A stretch of 64,000 nucleotides of DNA from Sporocytophaga sp. (GTDB taxonomy: Bacteria; Bacteroidota; Bacteroidia; Cytophagales; Cytophagaceae), in NCBI GenBank assembly GCA_024707265.1, contig JANQAB010000010.1, positions 62,001-126,000 of the forward strand, read 5' to 3'. Under the pieces are notes generated by a model. The model did not search any database. It had not been told where the DNA came from and worked only from the letters and a program-made list of their open reading frames with translations. Positions 1 through 12,021 of this stretch are shown here, piece by piece. Position 1 is the stretch's first letter. Every line of letters begins with the position of its first letter. Both the position numbers and the translations under genes were made by a program.

Positions 1-3000
1 ATGAAGTTATTGTAAATCAATATAGGTTCAGAAGTACTTCCTGTAGCTGTACTCACATAAATACCTTTACTTCTTGTTCCCGGAATGATAGCCTGATTTC
101 CTGATATACGAAGACCGTTTCTTGATTGGTTCGCATATATAGCATAATAATAAGTATTATTAGAAATTGGACTGATGATATTATTTTCAACAACCGTTTT
201 GCTGGGGTAAATCAGGTGAATACAAGTCTGGGTCTGTGTATGAAAGGTGTTTCCAGAAATGATGTTGGTCTGTAAACCAGAACTTACACCATTCATATAA
301 ATACCATAAGATCCATCCTGGAATACATTACCTTCAAAGAGGTTTCCGGTGGTATATCCTGAAGCATATACCAGATACTGGCTTCCGGAGTAAGTATATC
401 TTTTACCGCTAAGTACACAATGCTGGATGTTGATGTAACTTGATCCTTCATTCATTATCAGCACATTGGCATAAAAAGTGTCCAGAGCTTTTAATGTAAT
501 GCTCTTAAATGTTATATAATTGACTCTTTTTAACGAAACGATATAGTTTTTATCAGATGTTGATTTAAAGTTGATTGTAGTTCTTGTACTGTCTCCGGAT
601 GCGGAAGTAAAGGTTACATTGTTAACGGATGATATTCCCGGAACTTTTGTTATCTCAATCTGTTCATTATAAATCCCGTCTGCTGCTCTGAACTCTACCG
701 GACCTGAAACTCCATTATTCATAAGGGCTTCAGTCGCTTTGGTAAAGTTCGGAAAATCCGCATCTGTTCCACCAATGGTATAGATACCTGAAAGAGCAGG
801 AGAGATGTTCTTTATGTTTATTGTATCGTTTGATGTCTCTGTATCTGCTGTACCATTAGGATTTGAAACCCATGCTTTTAGCTCATATGATTTTTGTCTT
901 TCAAATTCATAAATGCCAAGGTTAATAGCGGTACTTTTCTGAGTTCCTAATGTTCCGCTCCATGTGATCCTACTTTGCACAGCTCCGTTTACTGACCAGT
1001 CTATCAGTGCACTGTTAAGAATTTCTGAGCCATTGTTGAACAATGTGACCCTAACCTCCTGTGATCCACTGGCAATAGGAGCTGCCGGTTGTACCATTCC
1101 GACAAGTGAAGCATCTGTTCCTGAGGGGTTAAACTCATACGCACCTATATCTGTAAGAGATTTTCTTGTTACTCCATTGATATCACTGCTAATGCCACCA
1201 ACCTGAGGAGCAACATCATTTAACTGAGCATTAGAGATACTACCATCTGCTGCATTTTTAAAGTTCGGGTTAACTGCCAGTGACTGATTATCTTTTCCTG
1301 TTAGTTGCTTCCATTCTGGCAAGTCTTTGATGTCTTCATTATAGAAGCCAGTAAATTTACCTTTTGAATAAAGATTATTGTAGTTGGAAGAGAAAGATCC
1401 CTGTTCAAAGTAAACCACATATCCTTCATCTAAAACAGACAGATTGTTGTTAAATAGCCTGTTATTATTTCCATTCAGTTTTACAGCTGCTACATCTTTA
1501 TTAAGAGATGTACTCTGGATTCTTATTGTATTATGATATAACTCAACATTATTGGAATAGGTAACTTGAATACCTCTAGCAACAGATGTTCCTGTAATAA
1601 AGATGTCGTTATTGGCTATCACTTGTGTTTCTGAACTGTTCAATGAAGAGAGTTCAATACCCAAACCTCCATTGCCAAGGATTATTCTATTTCCCAGAAC
1701 ACGGCATTTCGTATTCATACTTGATAGCTTTATACCTGCCAGGGTCGGGAAACTGCTGTTACTTTCAATTTTGTTGTTTTGCACGGTTGGGGCATCCAGA
1801 CTGGCAAGAAATATGGCTTGTGCATAGGAGTCTCTAAACTCGTTTGACTGAATCAAAAGTCCTTGCTGATATTTACTGTAAGTGCTAAGACCAGATACAT
1901 ATATTCCGTATCCGGCTTTATGGAACAGTGATCTTTGAATGATAAGATTATTGTTGCACAGATCACCTGCTTTAGAATAAATGATGGCCTGATTAACCGT
2001 TGAATTGGTGGATGTTACTCCATTAAACACAACATTGGAGACTGTAATGTTATCCGATCCTTCTTCTATACTCAGCGCTCTGCTATATAATGCACTGCTA
2101 TTGCGGAAAGAAATATTTCTGAAGGTAATTCCATCTGCTGATATTAATTGGATCAGATAGTTTTTCTCTAAGCTACCTGTATTGGATATTTCAACATCCT
2201 CTCTGTTTCCACTTTCTGACTGGAACACGACAGAGTTCCTTTTCGAAGCACCAAATATTGAAGGTATAACAACCTGTTCATTATAAGTACCTTTACGAAT
2301 GTTGAACTGGACAGAATCCGCTACTCCACCTTTAATCAAAGCATCTACAGCATCACTGATCTTAATAAAGTCTGGATTAGTTCCTCCGATGGTATATGGT
2401 CCATTTAATGCAGGATAAATCGGTCCGCTTATAACAGTATCATTGATAGGATTATTATCATCCAAACCATTTGGAGCCTCCGTCCAGACCTTTATAGTGT
2501 AAGCTGTTTTAAATACAAAGTTAAAATTGCCTAAAGTTACCAGAGTGGTATCACCTAATAAAAGGCTGCCTGTCCATGCGACAGCAGGTTGTTGATTTCC
2601 ATTGATCGTCCAGTGAATGGTTGCTGATTCCAATGGGATATCTCCGAAGTTTCTTAATTGTATTGCAATTGGCCTTGTTCCATGAAGAAACGGCTGAACA
2701 GGACTTGCTATCTTATAGATACCTGCATCATTGGCATCAGGAACATTTTCATCTGCACCAATAGAAGGTTTAGTCAAACTTCTGATTTCACCATCAATAT
2801 CTTCCTTAACTGCAGGAATTACTTTTCCAAGGGTATTCAATGCTACTTCCGAAGAACGCAAAACAGTATCAGATTGAAACTGAGGGTCAAGAGAGAAGGA
2901 GTTAAAGTCAACACCTCTGGCTACCTGCCAGTCAATAAGCTTAGCATGAGAAGCAAAAACACTGGAACCTTTTGTATAATAGTTGTTATAATCCGAAGTC

Positions 3001-6000
3001 AGAGCTGAGGAGATATCATCAAATGAAGAGGCGAAGCCCGGACCTGAATTCGCAAAGATGTTATTTACAACGGATAGATATTTACAGGTATAACTTTTAT
3101 AAGCACTGGCATTTAATGAAGTACTCGTATTGAGTACCGAGTTGAAATAAACTTGTGTATATTCTGAGTTGGACAATTCAATACCATAGATATTGTTTGT
3201 ACCTCTTACTGTTATAAAATTATTGGCGATAATTCCATTTTTCGCTGTTACATATTCCGCCAGTATTCCCGATCCTCCGTAAACAACTTCGATTTTATTT
3301 TTGTTGATCAGAAATGCATCTGAAATGGTTCTGACAGAGATTGCATCATAATAAATATTTGATTTTCCTGAAATGACTTTATTACCTGTAATCTGTACAT
3401 TATAAATATAGGCTGCATAAATTCCACCTGTACTTTGGGCCTCAAAGTAGTTGTTCCTTATTATATTATTTCTGTCGTTTCTGCTTGCAGAACTCATGTA
3501 TACACCAAAAGCTCCATCTTTTATGTAGTTGTTTTCAATAAGGTTATTATTGTTTGAAAATTCACTTGAGTTTACATAAAAGTTTATGACAGCAGCGTTC
3601 GTTGTAGTTGCATTATTGGTGCCATCAAAATAATTGTCTTTAATTATATTGTTATCTGCACCGTTAAGCAAGTCTATGCAAATACCATAAGTAGAGGTTG
3701 GAACGAAATCAAGATCAAGTATTCTGATGTAGTCAGCACCTTTCAACTGAATTAGATAATTATCTGTAGACTTTGAAGCAAAAGTAAGTTTAACAACTCC
3801 TTCTGACTTTGGTTTAAATGTTACAGTGCTTGTATCTGAAGTTCCGAAAATTTCCGGAATTATAAATTGTTCTGTATAAGTATCAGGTTGCACATGGAAT
3901 TCTACATTCCCAGCAACACCAGCTGAGGTAAGTGCAGCAACTGCTGCTGAAAAATTTATATAGTCCGAATTCACTTTACCAATAGTATAGACACCGCGCA
4001 TCCCTGCACGTAGGTTATTCACCTTCAGTGTATCGTTATATGGATTATTATCAGAAGAATTGCTTATCCATACTTTTACAGATATAGTTGCTCCTGACAC
4101 AAGATTAAAATCTCCTACAGACACTTCAACGCTTTCAGAAGGGGCAAGCGAGCCAGTCCATACTTTTGCAGTTTTTAAAGTATCGTTTACTGACCACAAT
4201 AGATTAGCAGTTTCAACCGTTTCACTGCCATTATTGAAAAGAATTACTTTAACGGTTTGATTTCCTGCCGGGACCGGTGCAAGGGGAGAGGTTACAGATA
4301 ATAATCCAAGATCACTTTCTGATAGGGTATTTTCATCAGCTCCAAGGTCAGGGTGTTCTCCACGGATTTCTCCATCTATATCCATATCTATTCCGGCAAC
4401 CGCTATTCCTTTGTTATCTAATCTCGGGTCATTCGTCTGCCACTCTTTAGTCCCGTTGAATACAGGATCTACGCTGATGGAGTGTTGATCTTGTCCTGTA
4501 GCTGTTCTCCAGGATTCTGTCGTATAGCTGTTTTCGTTTATGTTGAAAGGATATTGTCCCAGCGTATAATAATCATTATAATCTGAAGTAATATTTGTTG
4601 AACTTAATAACCTTAATGCATATCCTTTATTTTTCGTAACAAAAATATTATTCAATAACAGGCAGTTTGAGCTGTTTTGTATATTGAGAGCCTTCGATGA
4701 AGGAGAAGAATTGTTAATCAGAAGCGTGTTATAATAAATTTTATAGTTTTTGGAGTTATTCAAAGTTATTGCTTCAGCAATTTTCGTTCCTTCTATTCTA
4801 ACAAAATTATTTGACAGGATTGTTTGCAAAGAATCCGGATTTGAACCACTTGATGTGTAGATTCCGTTACCGCCTTCTCTTAAGAAGATTTTATTACCAG
4901 AAATTTTCAATCCAATAGCTCCGGAAATAAAGAAGCCATAACCTGCAGCCATATCTATTGTATTGCCTTCAACTGTAGAAAAGATCTGATTGGAAAAATT
5001 AATCCCAGAGCCCCTTTGCCCGCTGAATTGGTTATTGATTACCTGGTTATATTCATCATAGTTACCTGATGGGGAGTTACCTGAAAAATAAATTCCGATC
5101 GATCCGTTTTGAATAAAATTGTTTTTAAAGTGGTTATAGCTGTTTTTCATTCCTGCCCTTTGAGAATAGGTTTCTACAGCGTTATAATTTCCCTGTGATG
5201 GTGCCAGAATTCTGTTGTTTGAAAAGATATTGTTTGTACTACCGTTGTAGATCGCGAGAACTAAGGAGTAACTAGGATTTTCAGCTCTTAAAGTGATGCC
5301 CTTAATTGTCAGATAATCCGTACTATCCAGTTTCAGGACATAATTAGAAGAAGAGTTCCCTGCATAAAAAGATAAAATAACGGAGCTGCTGTCATTATTT
5401 TCTGATTGGAAAACGACTCTTCTTTCAGAGCTTGTACCTTTAATTTCTCTCAGCCTAACCTGTTCCTGATAAGTCCCTGGTCTTACATTAAACGTAACTG
5501 CACCAGCGATTCCAATACTATTCAGAACAGTGGCTGCTGCATTGAAAGTTGGAAAATCGGGGTTAGTTCCGCCTATAGTGTATACACCACTTAATGGTGC
5601 ACCCAGACCTGAAACTATTAATGTATTATCACTAAGGTCAATATCGATAAGGCTATTTGGATCAAGTGCAGCTATTTCTAACTTATACAATTGTCCTACC
5701 TTAAAGTCATAATTACCAATGACAATGGTATCAGATGCATTCGTAGCCAGATTACCGGTCCAGAGATAATCCGTCTGAGCAGTTTCGTTGACCTTCCAAT
5801 TAACTGTAAAACTGTTGATTGCAGAAGATCCGTTATTTCTTACAATAACAGATACCGGATTGATACCTGCAGAAAAGACCTGGTCAGATAGGAGGAGTTT
5901 GTGTAATACAAGATTTAATCCTTCCGGATCAAACTCTGCTGCTCCAATATCAGGAAACTGACTTCTTGTTATATTATCTATATCATCTGTTACAAGAGAT

Positions 6001-9000
6001 GTTGATTTTGCAGTTCCGTTTAGTCTGGGGTTTGTTACCTTATAGGAATCTGCTGCAATCAAAGGATCAATTGAATATGAGTTATTATCATGACCCGAAT
6101 ATGCCTTCCACTGAGCTAAATCATGCTGGCTGCGGCTGGAGCTATAGGAGTATATTACGCTGGTTCCCTTGGTAAAATAGTTATTATAATCAGCCTTTAT
6201 GTTTAAATAATCGTAGCTGTTACTAAAGTAAAAAGCATTACTGGTTCCATAATTGATAAAATGGTTATTATATATATCAATAGAGCTTGAATTGTATAAA
6301 TAACCGCTATATTGGCTTGTATTGCTTCCAGCTCCAATAAATGTATTATGATAGATGTCCGCTTCCTTTGAATAAGAAATAATGAATGGTCTGGAAGTCG
6401 ATGTATTACCTGTCCTTACATAGTTATTTGCTATCTGCATTCTTTTTGATGCTGTTGCATTAATGTTATCCAGATAGATACCATAACCACTGTTAATAAC
6501 GACATTGTTTTTCAGAATTTTTATTCCGTCTTTAGCATTAGATAGATCAATAGCTCTGAAATAGCTATTGGTAGTTGCAGTTGTAATTCTATTTGATATT
6601 ACCTCTATATTGGATCCATTAGACATTCTGAAACCGCGCGCATATTGGTTGTTTAATGTGTTGCCTTTCAGTATTATAGTTCCTGATATATCAGAAGGTT
6701 GTGAATACACAAAGAAACCGTAAGAATTATTTTCCAATAAATTGTTTTCAAAAATAATATTTCCTGAAGGGTTTGTTGTGCCAGCTATGAATACCAATGA
6801 GTAGCTTTCGTTTTCACTGGTGTTTTCTTTTCCTATAAATAGGTTATTGGAAAAAATAGATATTGGAAATATCACCCCGAATGTCAATGGCTTTTGCATA
6901 ATATTCACCATCGATCTTAAAGGTCATATTTTTGAAAGAAATATGAGAGATATTTTCTAGTCTTACGACATAATTTGAATCGTAATCATATTGGTTTACA
7001 TAATAGCTCAATGTTACCTTGCTGCTGTCTCCGGATTCTGACTGGAAAACAATTCTGCCATCAGGTCCGGAACCTGATATATCAAACAAGGCAATATGTT
7101 CATTATATATGCCATCTCTCACAAGGAAACTTACATCTCCTTTAATACCGCCATTTCTGAGCTGACTTTCAACTTCTTTGAAAGAGGTAAAGTCAGGAGT
7201 CGTTCCTCCGATAGTATAGGTTCTCGATGGTAAAGCTGCATATAAGTTATCCTGCGAAAGAATGTTATCACCCGGGTTTAAATCGTCCTTATCATTTGGT
7301 AAAGAAACCTCTACACTTAGTGAATTTCCTTTAAGAAATGGAAAACTTTGAGACCCAAAGTTTATCTCTACAGACTTTCCTTTTTCCAGATTGCCATTCC
7401 ATTTTTGGATAGGTTTAACCTCACCATTAAATGTCAGTTGATAATCAAAAGAAGTGATCGTTTCCTTCCCGCTGTTAGCAACTTTGAACTTTACATCATA
7501 GTTACCGGAAAGGAAAGGAGCTACAGGTACTATAAGTGCCTGCAGCTGTAAGTCTGCACCTGAAGAGGTAAACTCATCCGCTCCGATATCGGGATGACTG
7601 ACATCTCTCAGTTTGCCTTCAATATCTTGTAATACTTCAGCTATAGGAGTTCCTGCTCCATCAAGAGTACCTTTTATACACTTATATCCATTTTCCTCAA
7701 TAAATGCGGCATCTACAGAGACTGAATTGGAATCATTCTTAGAAAGAAACTTCCATTCACTCAGGTTTTTCAGTCGCTTTCCATTGATCCAAAATGTGGT
7801 TTTACCTGCTGAATAATAGTTGTTATAATCAGAAACGATATCAGTAAAAGTTTCATTAACATTGAAGTCGGCAGCAATTGCCCCTCCACGTGCACACACA
7901 TTGTTATTGTACAATTCAATCTTATTGCCCGATCCGCTAATTTTGAGACCGGAGCTTTGTTCATTGGTATTGGTAATATTCAAGGTATTATATACCATTG
8001 CAAGATTCTGACAACCTTCTGCAACCATACCGAATACATATGCACCTCCATCTCCATGAAAAGCATTATTGCTTATCAGCGAACGTCTGCCTTCTGAAGA
8101 AGTGATATTTTTTACATAGATTCCATAACCAACTATATTGACATAAATATTATTCCTGTCAATGGAAATATTTTCAGCTTTATCAACATGTATACCTCTG
8201 TAATTCTCAAGCCTGGTCGCTTCTATTTTGTTTCCATGTATCTTTAGATCAGACATATCAATAAGATACATAGCTCCGGAGAACTGTCTTAAAAAGGTAT
8301 TGTTTTCTACTGTCAGGTTCTTTATAGCCCTAAACACACTGTAGCTTTGGTCTACATAAATTCCATAAGACCCCAGTGATATTTCATTATCTTTTAAAAA
8401 GAATATTATAGCAGGGAAGACTGTCTGTTCTCCCAAAATAGATAGTAGATGAACTTCCTGATCTCGAATTATAATTTTTACCTAAAATACTATTGTTGAT
8501 AAATGATATATCATGTGATCCTTCTTCAAAAAGGACAACGGTTCCATAGTCATAGATAGAATAGGAATTGGCTATTGTCAGGTTTTTAAATGTTATATAT
8601 GAAGCCCTTGTGAACGCAAGAAGATATTCCGCACGAATATTTACATCCCTTTCAATTATCGTACTGTTTCTATCTCCGGAAATGGATTGAAAGGTAATTG
8701 TATTCAAAGGAGAAGCACCTGTAAAGGCTGGAAACTTTTGATTTATATAATGTGTTCCATCTGCAAGGTTAAACACCGTAGGTCCACTCACACCCGCATC
8801 AATCAATGCATTCACCGCTGCGTTTAAATTATCAAAGTCAGCATTCTCCGTTCCTACACTATAGCTGCCTTCAAGAGCTGTATAAATTGTCTGAGTTATG
8901 GTATCCTGAACAGCGGGAGTATAAGCTCCATTAAGGTCAGATACCCAGACTTTAAATACATAGTTCTTCGCTTTCTCAAAAAGTATTTTGCCAACAGAGA

Positions 9001-9909
9001 ATTGATCTTTACTAAAGCTATTGCCAGAAGCTGCATCCAGTCCGTTTGTCCATTTGAACGGAGTCTGAAGTGTACCATTAATCTCCCAGTTAATCGTAGC
9101 TTCAGTAAGAGTCTGAGCCCCATAATTGGTCAGAGTAACCAAAACGTCCTGATTCCCCTGACGTGCGCTTGTCTTAGGCTCCGGTCTCTCTAATGCTGCA
9201 CTTATTTCAGAAGGCGTATATTTAAGACTCAGGATATTAGCTCTTAAATTAGTATACCCTGTTTGAGGAAAAACATACCTCATACTGTTCAAGGTACCGA
9301 AGATTACAGTTCCTGCTCCCCACGACTTTTCTGCAAGTACGATGTGTGAATGATTTTCTTTATTAACAAGCAATGGCTTTAATCCGCTGCCTTTGATAAT
9401 CATATTTGCCCCATTGTTTGTATTATATCCCCAGAACTCTTCTCCAACAGGCTTTTTAGGATCGTTGAATATTTTATGGGTAATGTCTGCAGATATAATT
9501 GTATCTGAAACAAAATTAGGATCCAATGATACTCCGCCAAATCCTAATAATAGAGTATTTCCATACATAGGATTGGAATTGACAAAAAGGATGTTTCCTT
9601 TTTTTACCCAGTTCTCAAATTTGGTTTTATTCTGGTTCCAGTAATCATGCATGTAACCAAAATGATACTGTTCTCCCTCAAGATAAATGTAATTAATACC
9701 TGAGTTAAGTAATGAATCCGTATTAACCGTCTCAAATTCCAGTTGTTTCCACTTTCCAACCCCAAATGCCATATCCATACTTTGAGCAAAAGAGGTATGT
9801 AAAGTACCACCTCTTCTTGAGACCATCATAACCTGCGCTTCAGATTTGATTACAAATGCAGTAGTAAGGAAGAGAAGAAGAAAGCAAAAGGATAATTTTT
9901 TTTTTTCAT
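1..9909 (-). CDS. Giant secreted right-handed beta-helix protein with ~535-aa repeats (C-terminus beyond window)
   Basis: Function unknown; probably a cell-surface or secreted adhesin-like protein. Read on the minus strand, an ATG at 9907-9909 gives a signal peptide (FCFLLLFLTTAF then SEAQ) if the 11-A tract after the ATG is corrected to a multiple of three. A ~200-aa N-terminal domain follows, then repeated modules. Each module has an Ig/CARDB-like beta domain, a conserved 'DIGADEF'-type motif, and parallel beta-helix (NosD/pectate-lyase-like) rungs rich in N-N and 'GIYV' strings. The DIGADEF-type motif lies near 7567-7590, 5928-5951, 4330-4350, 2745-2768 and 1129-1150, so the unit is about 1.6 kb. 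Frame breaks at 8391-8400 (T/A runs) and 6851-6856 (A6) are each repaired by removing one base. I checked the frame near 6800, 5000, 3000, 1200 and 1-90 and it is consistent. At least 3300 aa is visible. The T9SS domain expected for this class would lie outside the window. Confidence 0.85.
9896..9906 (-). repeat. 11-base homopolymer directly after the start codon of the giant gene
   Basis: The + strand has eleven T's directly before the 'cat' of the putative start (9907-9909), giving ATG followed by A11 on the coding strand. With A11 the signal-peptide frame is lost. With A9 or A12 the ATG joins an excellent signal peptide and the long downstream frame. It may be a base-calling error or a slippage-prone ON/OFF tract. 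Confidence 0.8.
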
Positions 9910-10735
9910 TATATTTTTCTGATTAAGAAAATGCTTAAGTTTTAATAAACCTGATCTCTATGTTGAATGAAACAATTGATCAGTTTTTAGATCATTCCAA
10001 CATCGTATTTAGACAATGCTTAGATGATTTAACTAAATAATAGTTAGGAGGTCAACTGGGGAAAAGGTAATACTTGGACAGGAACTGGAGAAAAAGTTTA
10101 TTTTGTAACGCTTGAAAGATTTTCCTTTCATTGTGATTAATTGAATTGATCATTATAATCCTATTAAAAGCCAGGTTCATTTAACAATCTTCACTTATTT
10201 GTTCTGAATATTGCAGAGCCTGAATGTGTATTTCAAGTCCATCTTGATTCATAAGCGGCTCTACAAAAATAATCCATAAAGACTATTAAATAATTAACAT
10301 TTGTTAAGAAAGCTTTGAGTTCATTCCTTTTACTCCTTTATAGTTTGATTTATAGAAGCTTATTTTATCCACATATTGTCTCAAATTGCACTCTTGTAAA
10401 TACATATATAATGATAAATTCCAACATTCATAGAGGTAATTTTACCAACGATCGTTTTGGCTTTAAGAACGTTTTTTGTACGATCAAGTATTTTTTTTAA
10501 AAATATGATAATGAGGGACTTTTGAGTAATTTCAATTTAACAGAATCATCACAAAAAAGTAAGTAATCATTAGAAAGGGTATAATACCTGTCAGAGGTAA
10601 TTTATGATAAGATGAGGTTAATTGAGCTATGAAAATTACCATTTTAAACGATCTTAAAACCAGCTAAAACCAATAAAACTTTGAAAAAAAATAACTATAT
10701 TTATATTCAATTTTTAAAGAGTATCAAATATTAAA
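9910..10735. other. Intergenic, no gene recognised
   Basis: About 825 bp of AT-rich sequence lies between the divergent giant gene (minus) and the 10736 gene (plus). It must contain promoters in both directions. I see no convincing promoter consensus, RNA gene or repeat. A short open frame at 10315-10500 has no supporting feature and was left out. Confidence 0.5.
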
Positions 10736-11470
10736 ATGGCTTATAAGCACAAATTCTTTTTACTCATTGCAAGCTTTTTGCTTTCTTATTTTTGCTACGG
10801 TCAAAAGGAAACTTCATCAACTCTTCCGGGCACAGGGCAAATGGAAGAGATTGAACTTGCGCCAAAAAATGTACATCCCAAAGCAAAAAAGCTTCTTAAA
10901 GAAAGTTTCTATTGGAGCTCCATTGATCCAACCGGTCCATTGGGTAGCGATGAAGGATCTGATGCTTTCTATGGATTCAGACAATGGCGCTTAACAAACA
11001 AAAGTACAAGTCCATTAAGTTATTTAGATGAATTGATCAGGAGCTGGGATTTTCCAAAGTTTGACTTAAATGAGTTGGATACTGTTAAAATAAAAGAATA
11101 TATCACAGCAAAAAGCAATACAAACTCGGAGATATTTAATAATACCGTGTTAATGGAACAATTCAGGCAAATAGCAAAAGATTCCGGAAGCGAATTCAGC
11201 GAAGAGCAGTTTAAAGAGCTGATAACAACAATATCCGGAGGTATGGGAGAGACCTTTTTAACAGGAATTGACAATGCTATCATAGGAGTGGGTTTTGGCC
11301 AATTTGTATTGGAAGGAAAGATTGATGAGGATATAAAAGCTTTAACGCAAACTGCTATTAAGAGAGAACTACTCCCCATCCTTCTCGAGAAATGGACGAA
11401 TGAATATCAGGCATCAAGAGTGAACCAGCTGAACCAGATGCTGAAGGTTTTGGATAAGATGAATCTGTAG
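10736..11470 (+). CDS. Secreted protein resembling the YfeS/MolR-type family
   Basis: 244 aa with a clear N-terminal signal peptide (hydrophobic run FFLLIASFLLSYFCYG, residues ~6-22, ending at Gln). The mature part begins with 'HPKAKKLLKESFYW', followed by 'GPLGSDEGSDAF' and 'FRQW'. From memory this pattern recalls the uncharacterised YfeS/MolR-like group, in which the GSDxGSD segment is conserved; I could not check it. The C-terminal half is predicted helical and has no motif I recognise. It is followed 6 bp later by the 11477 gene on the same strand, so the two are probably co-transcribed. The function is unknown. Confidence 0.65.
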   Translation: MAYKHKFFLLIASFLLSYFCYGQKETSSTLPGTGQMEEIELAPKNVHPKAKKLLKESFYWSSIDPTGPLGSDEGSDAFYGFRQWRLTNKSTSPLSYLDELIRSWDFPKFDLNELDTVKIKEYITAKSNTNSEIFNNTVLMEQFRQIAKDSGSEFSEEQFKELITTISGGMGETFLTGIDNAIIGVGFGQFVLEGKIDEDIKALTQTAIKRELLPILLEKWTNEYQASRVNQLNQMLKVLDKMNL

Positions 11471-11476
11471 TGGATC

Positions 11477-11963
11477 ATGAAAAAGCTAAGGTCACTTTTT
11501 ATAATGGACAAATCCTTTAGATACAAGGGAAGCCTGGAAGACCTAAAGCAAAAAATGACTATTTTTTCTCAAAGTAAAAACTCGGAAGGTATTACATTTG
11601 ACAAAAAGAAAAGTGAATATACTATATATGCCAATATTTCATTAGGAACACTTATGTTCAGGGGAGGTGGCTTTTCTATTAAGATACATTTAACAATTGA
11701 AAAGAGTATTTCCGAAGGACAAATCGTTAGAGTATATACTTACCTAAGACCTGAAAATTATTTTTTTTGGATTTGCCTTCATCCTGACTTTTATTGTTGC
11801 ACTTATTACTAGTCATTCTTTTTTACACTTTATAATTGCAATTGGGAGTATAGCATTAACAACTGTATGGTTTAATTTTATCTATAAAATTCAGGAGGAA
11901 AATCTATTAGAAAAGGTAGTAAAGCATTTGAAGCTTAGGAATATTATATCTCCAATACAATAA
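11477..11963 (+). CDS. Small membrane protein, unknown function, frame break in T8
   Basis: About 161 aa after correction. The uncorrected frame stops at 11812 after an out-of-frame tail. Removing one T from the T8 run at 11761-11768 continues the protein as 'FFGFAFILTFIVALITSH' and 'FLHFIIAIGSIALTTVWF', two adjacent membrane segments, followed by a charged amphipathic tail ending at 11963. The N-terminal ~95 aa are soluble and beta-rich ('EYTIYANISLG'). An internal ATG at 11504 is an alternative start. It follows the 10736 gene closely. I do not recognise a family. Confidence 0.6.
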
Positions 11964-11996
11964 TTCTCATTTTTTTCTCATCCCAACAAAATCCCT

Positions 11997-12004
11997 TATT
12001 TTTG
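11997..12004 (+). promoter_or_regulatory. Possible Bacteroidetes-type -7 box upstream of the SNF2 helicase
   Basis: TATTTTTG matches the TAnnTTTG consensus of Bacteroidetes housekeeping promoters, 18 bp before the ATG at 12022. A clear -33 TTTG is not visible, so the call is weak. Confidence 0.3.
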
Positions 12005-12021
12005 AATAGGAAAGAACTTAA

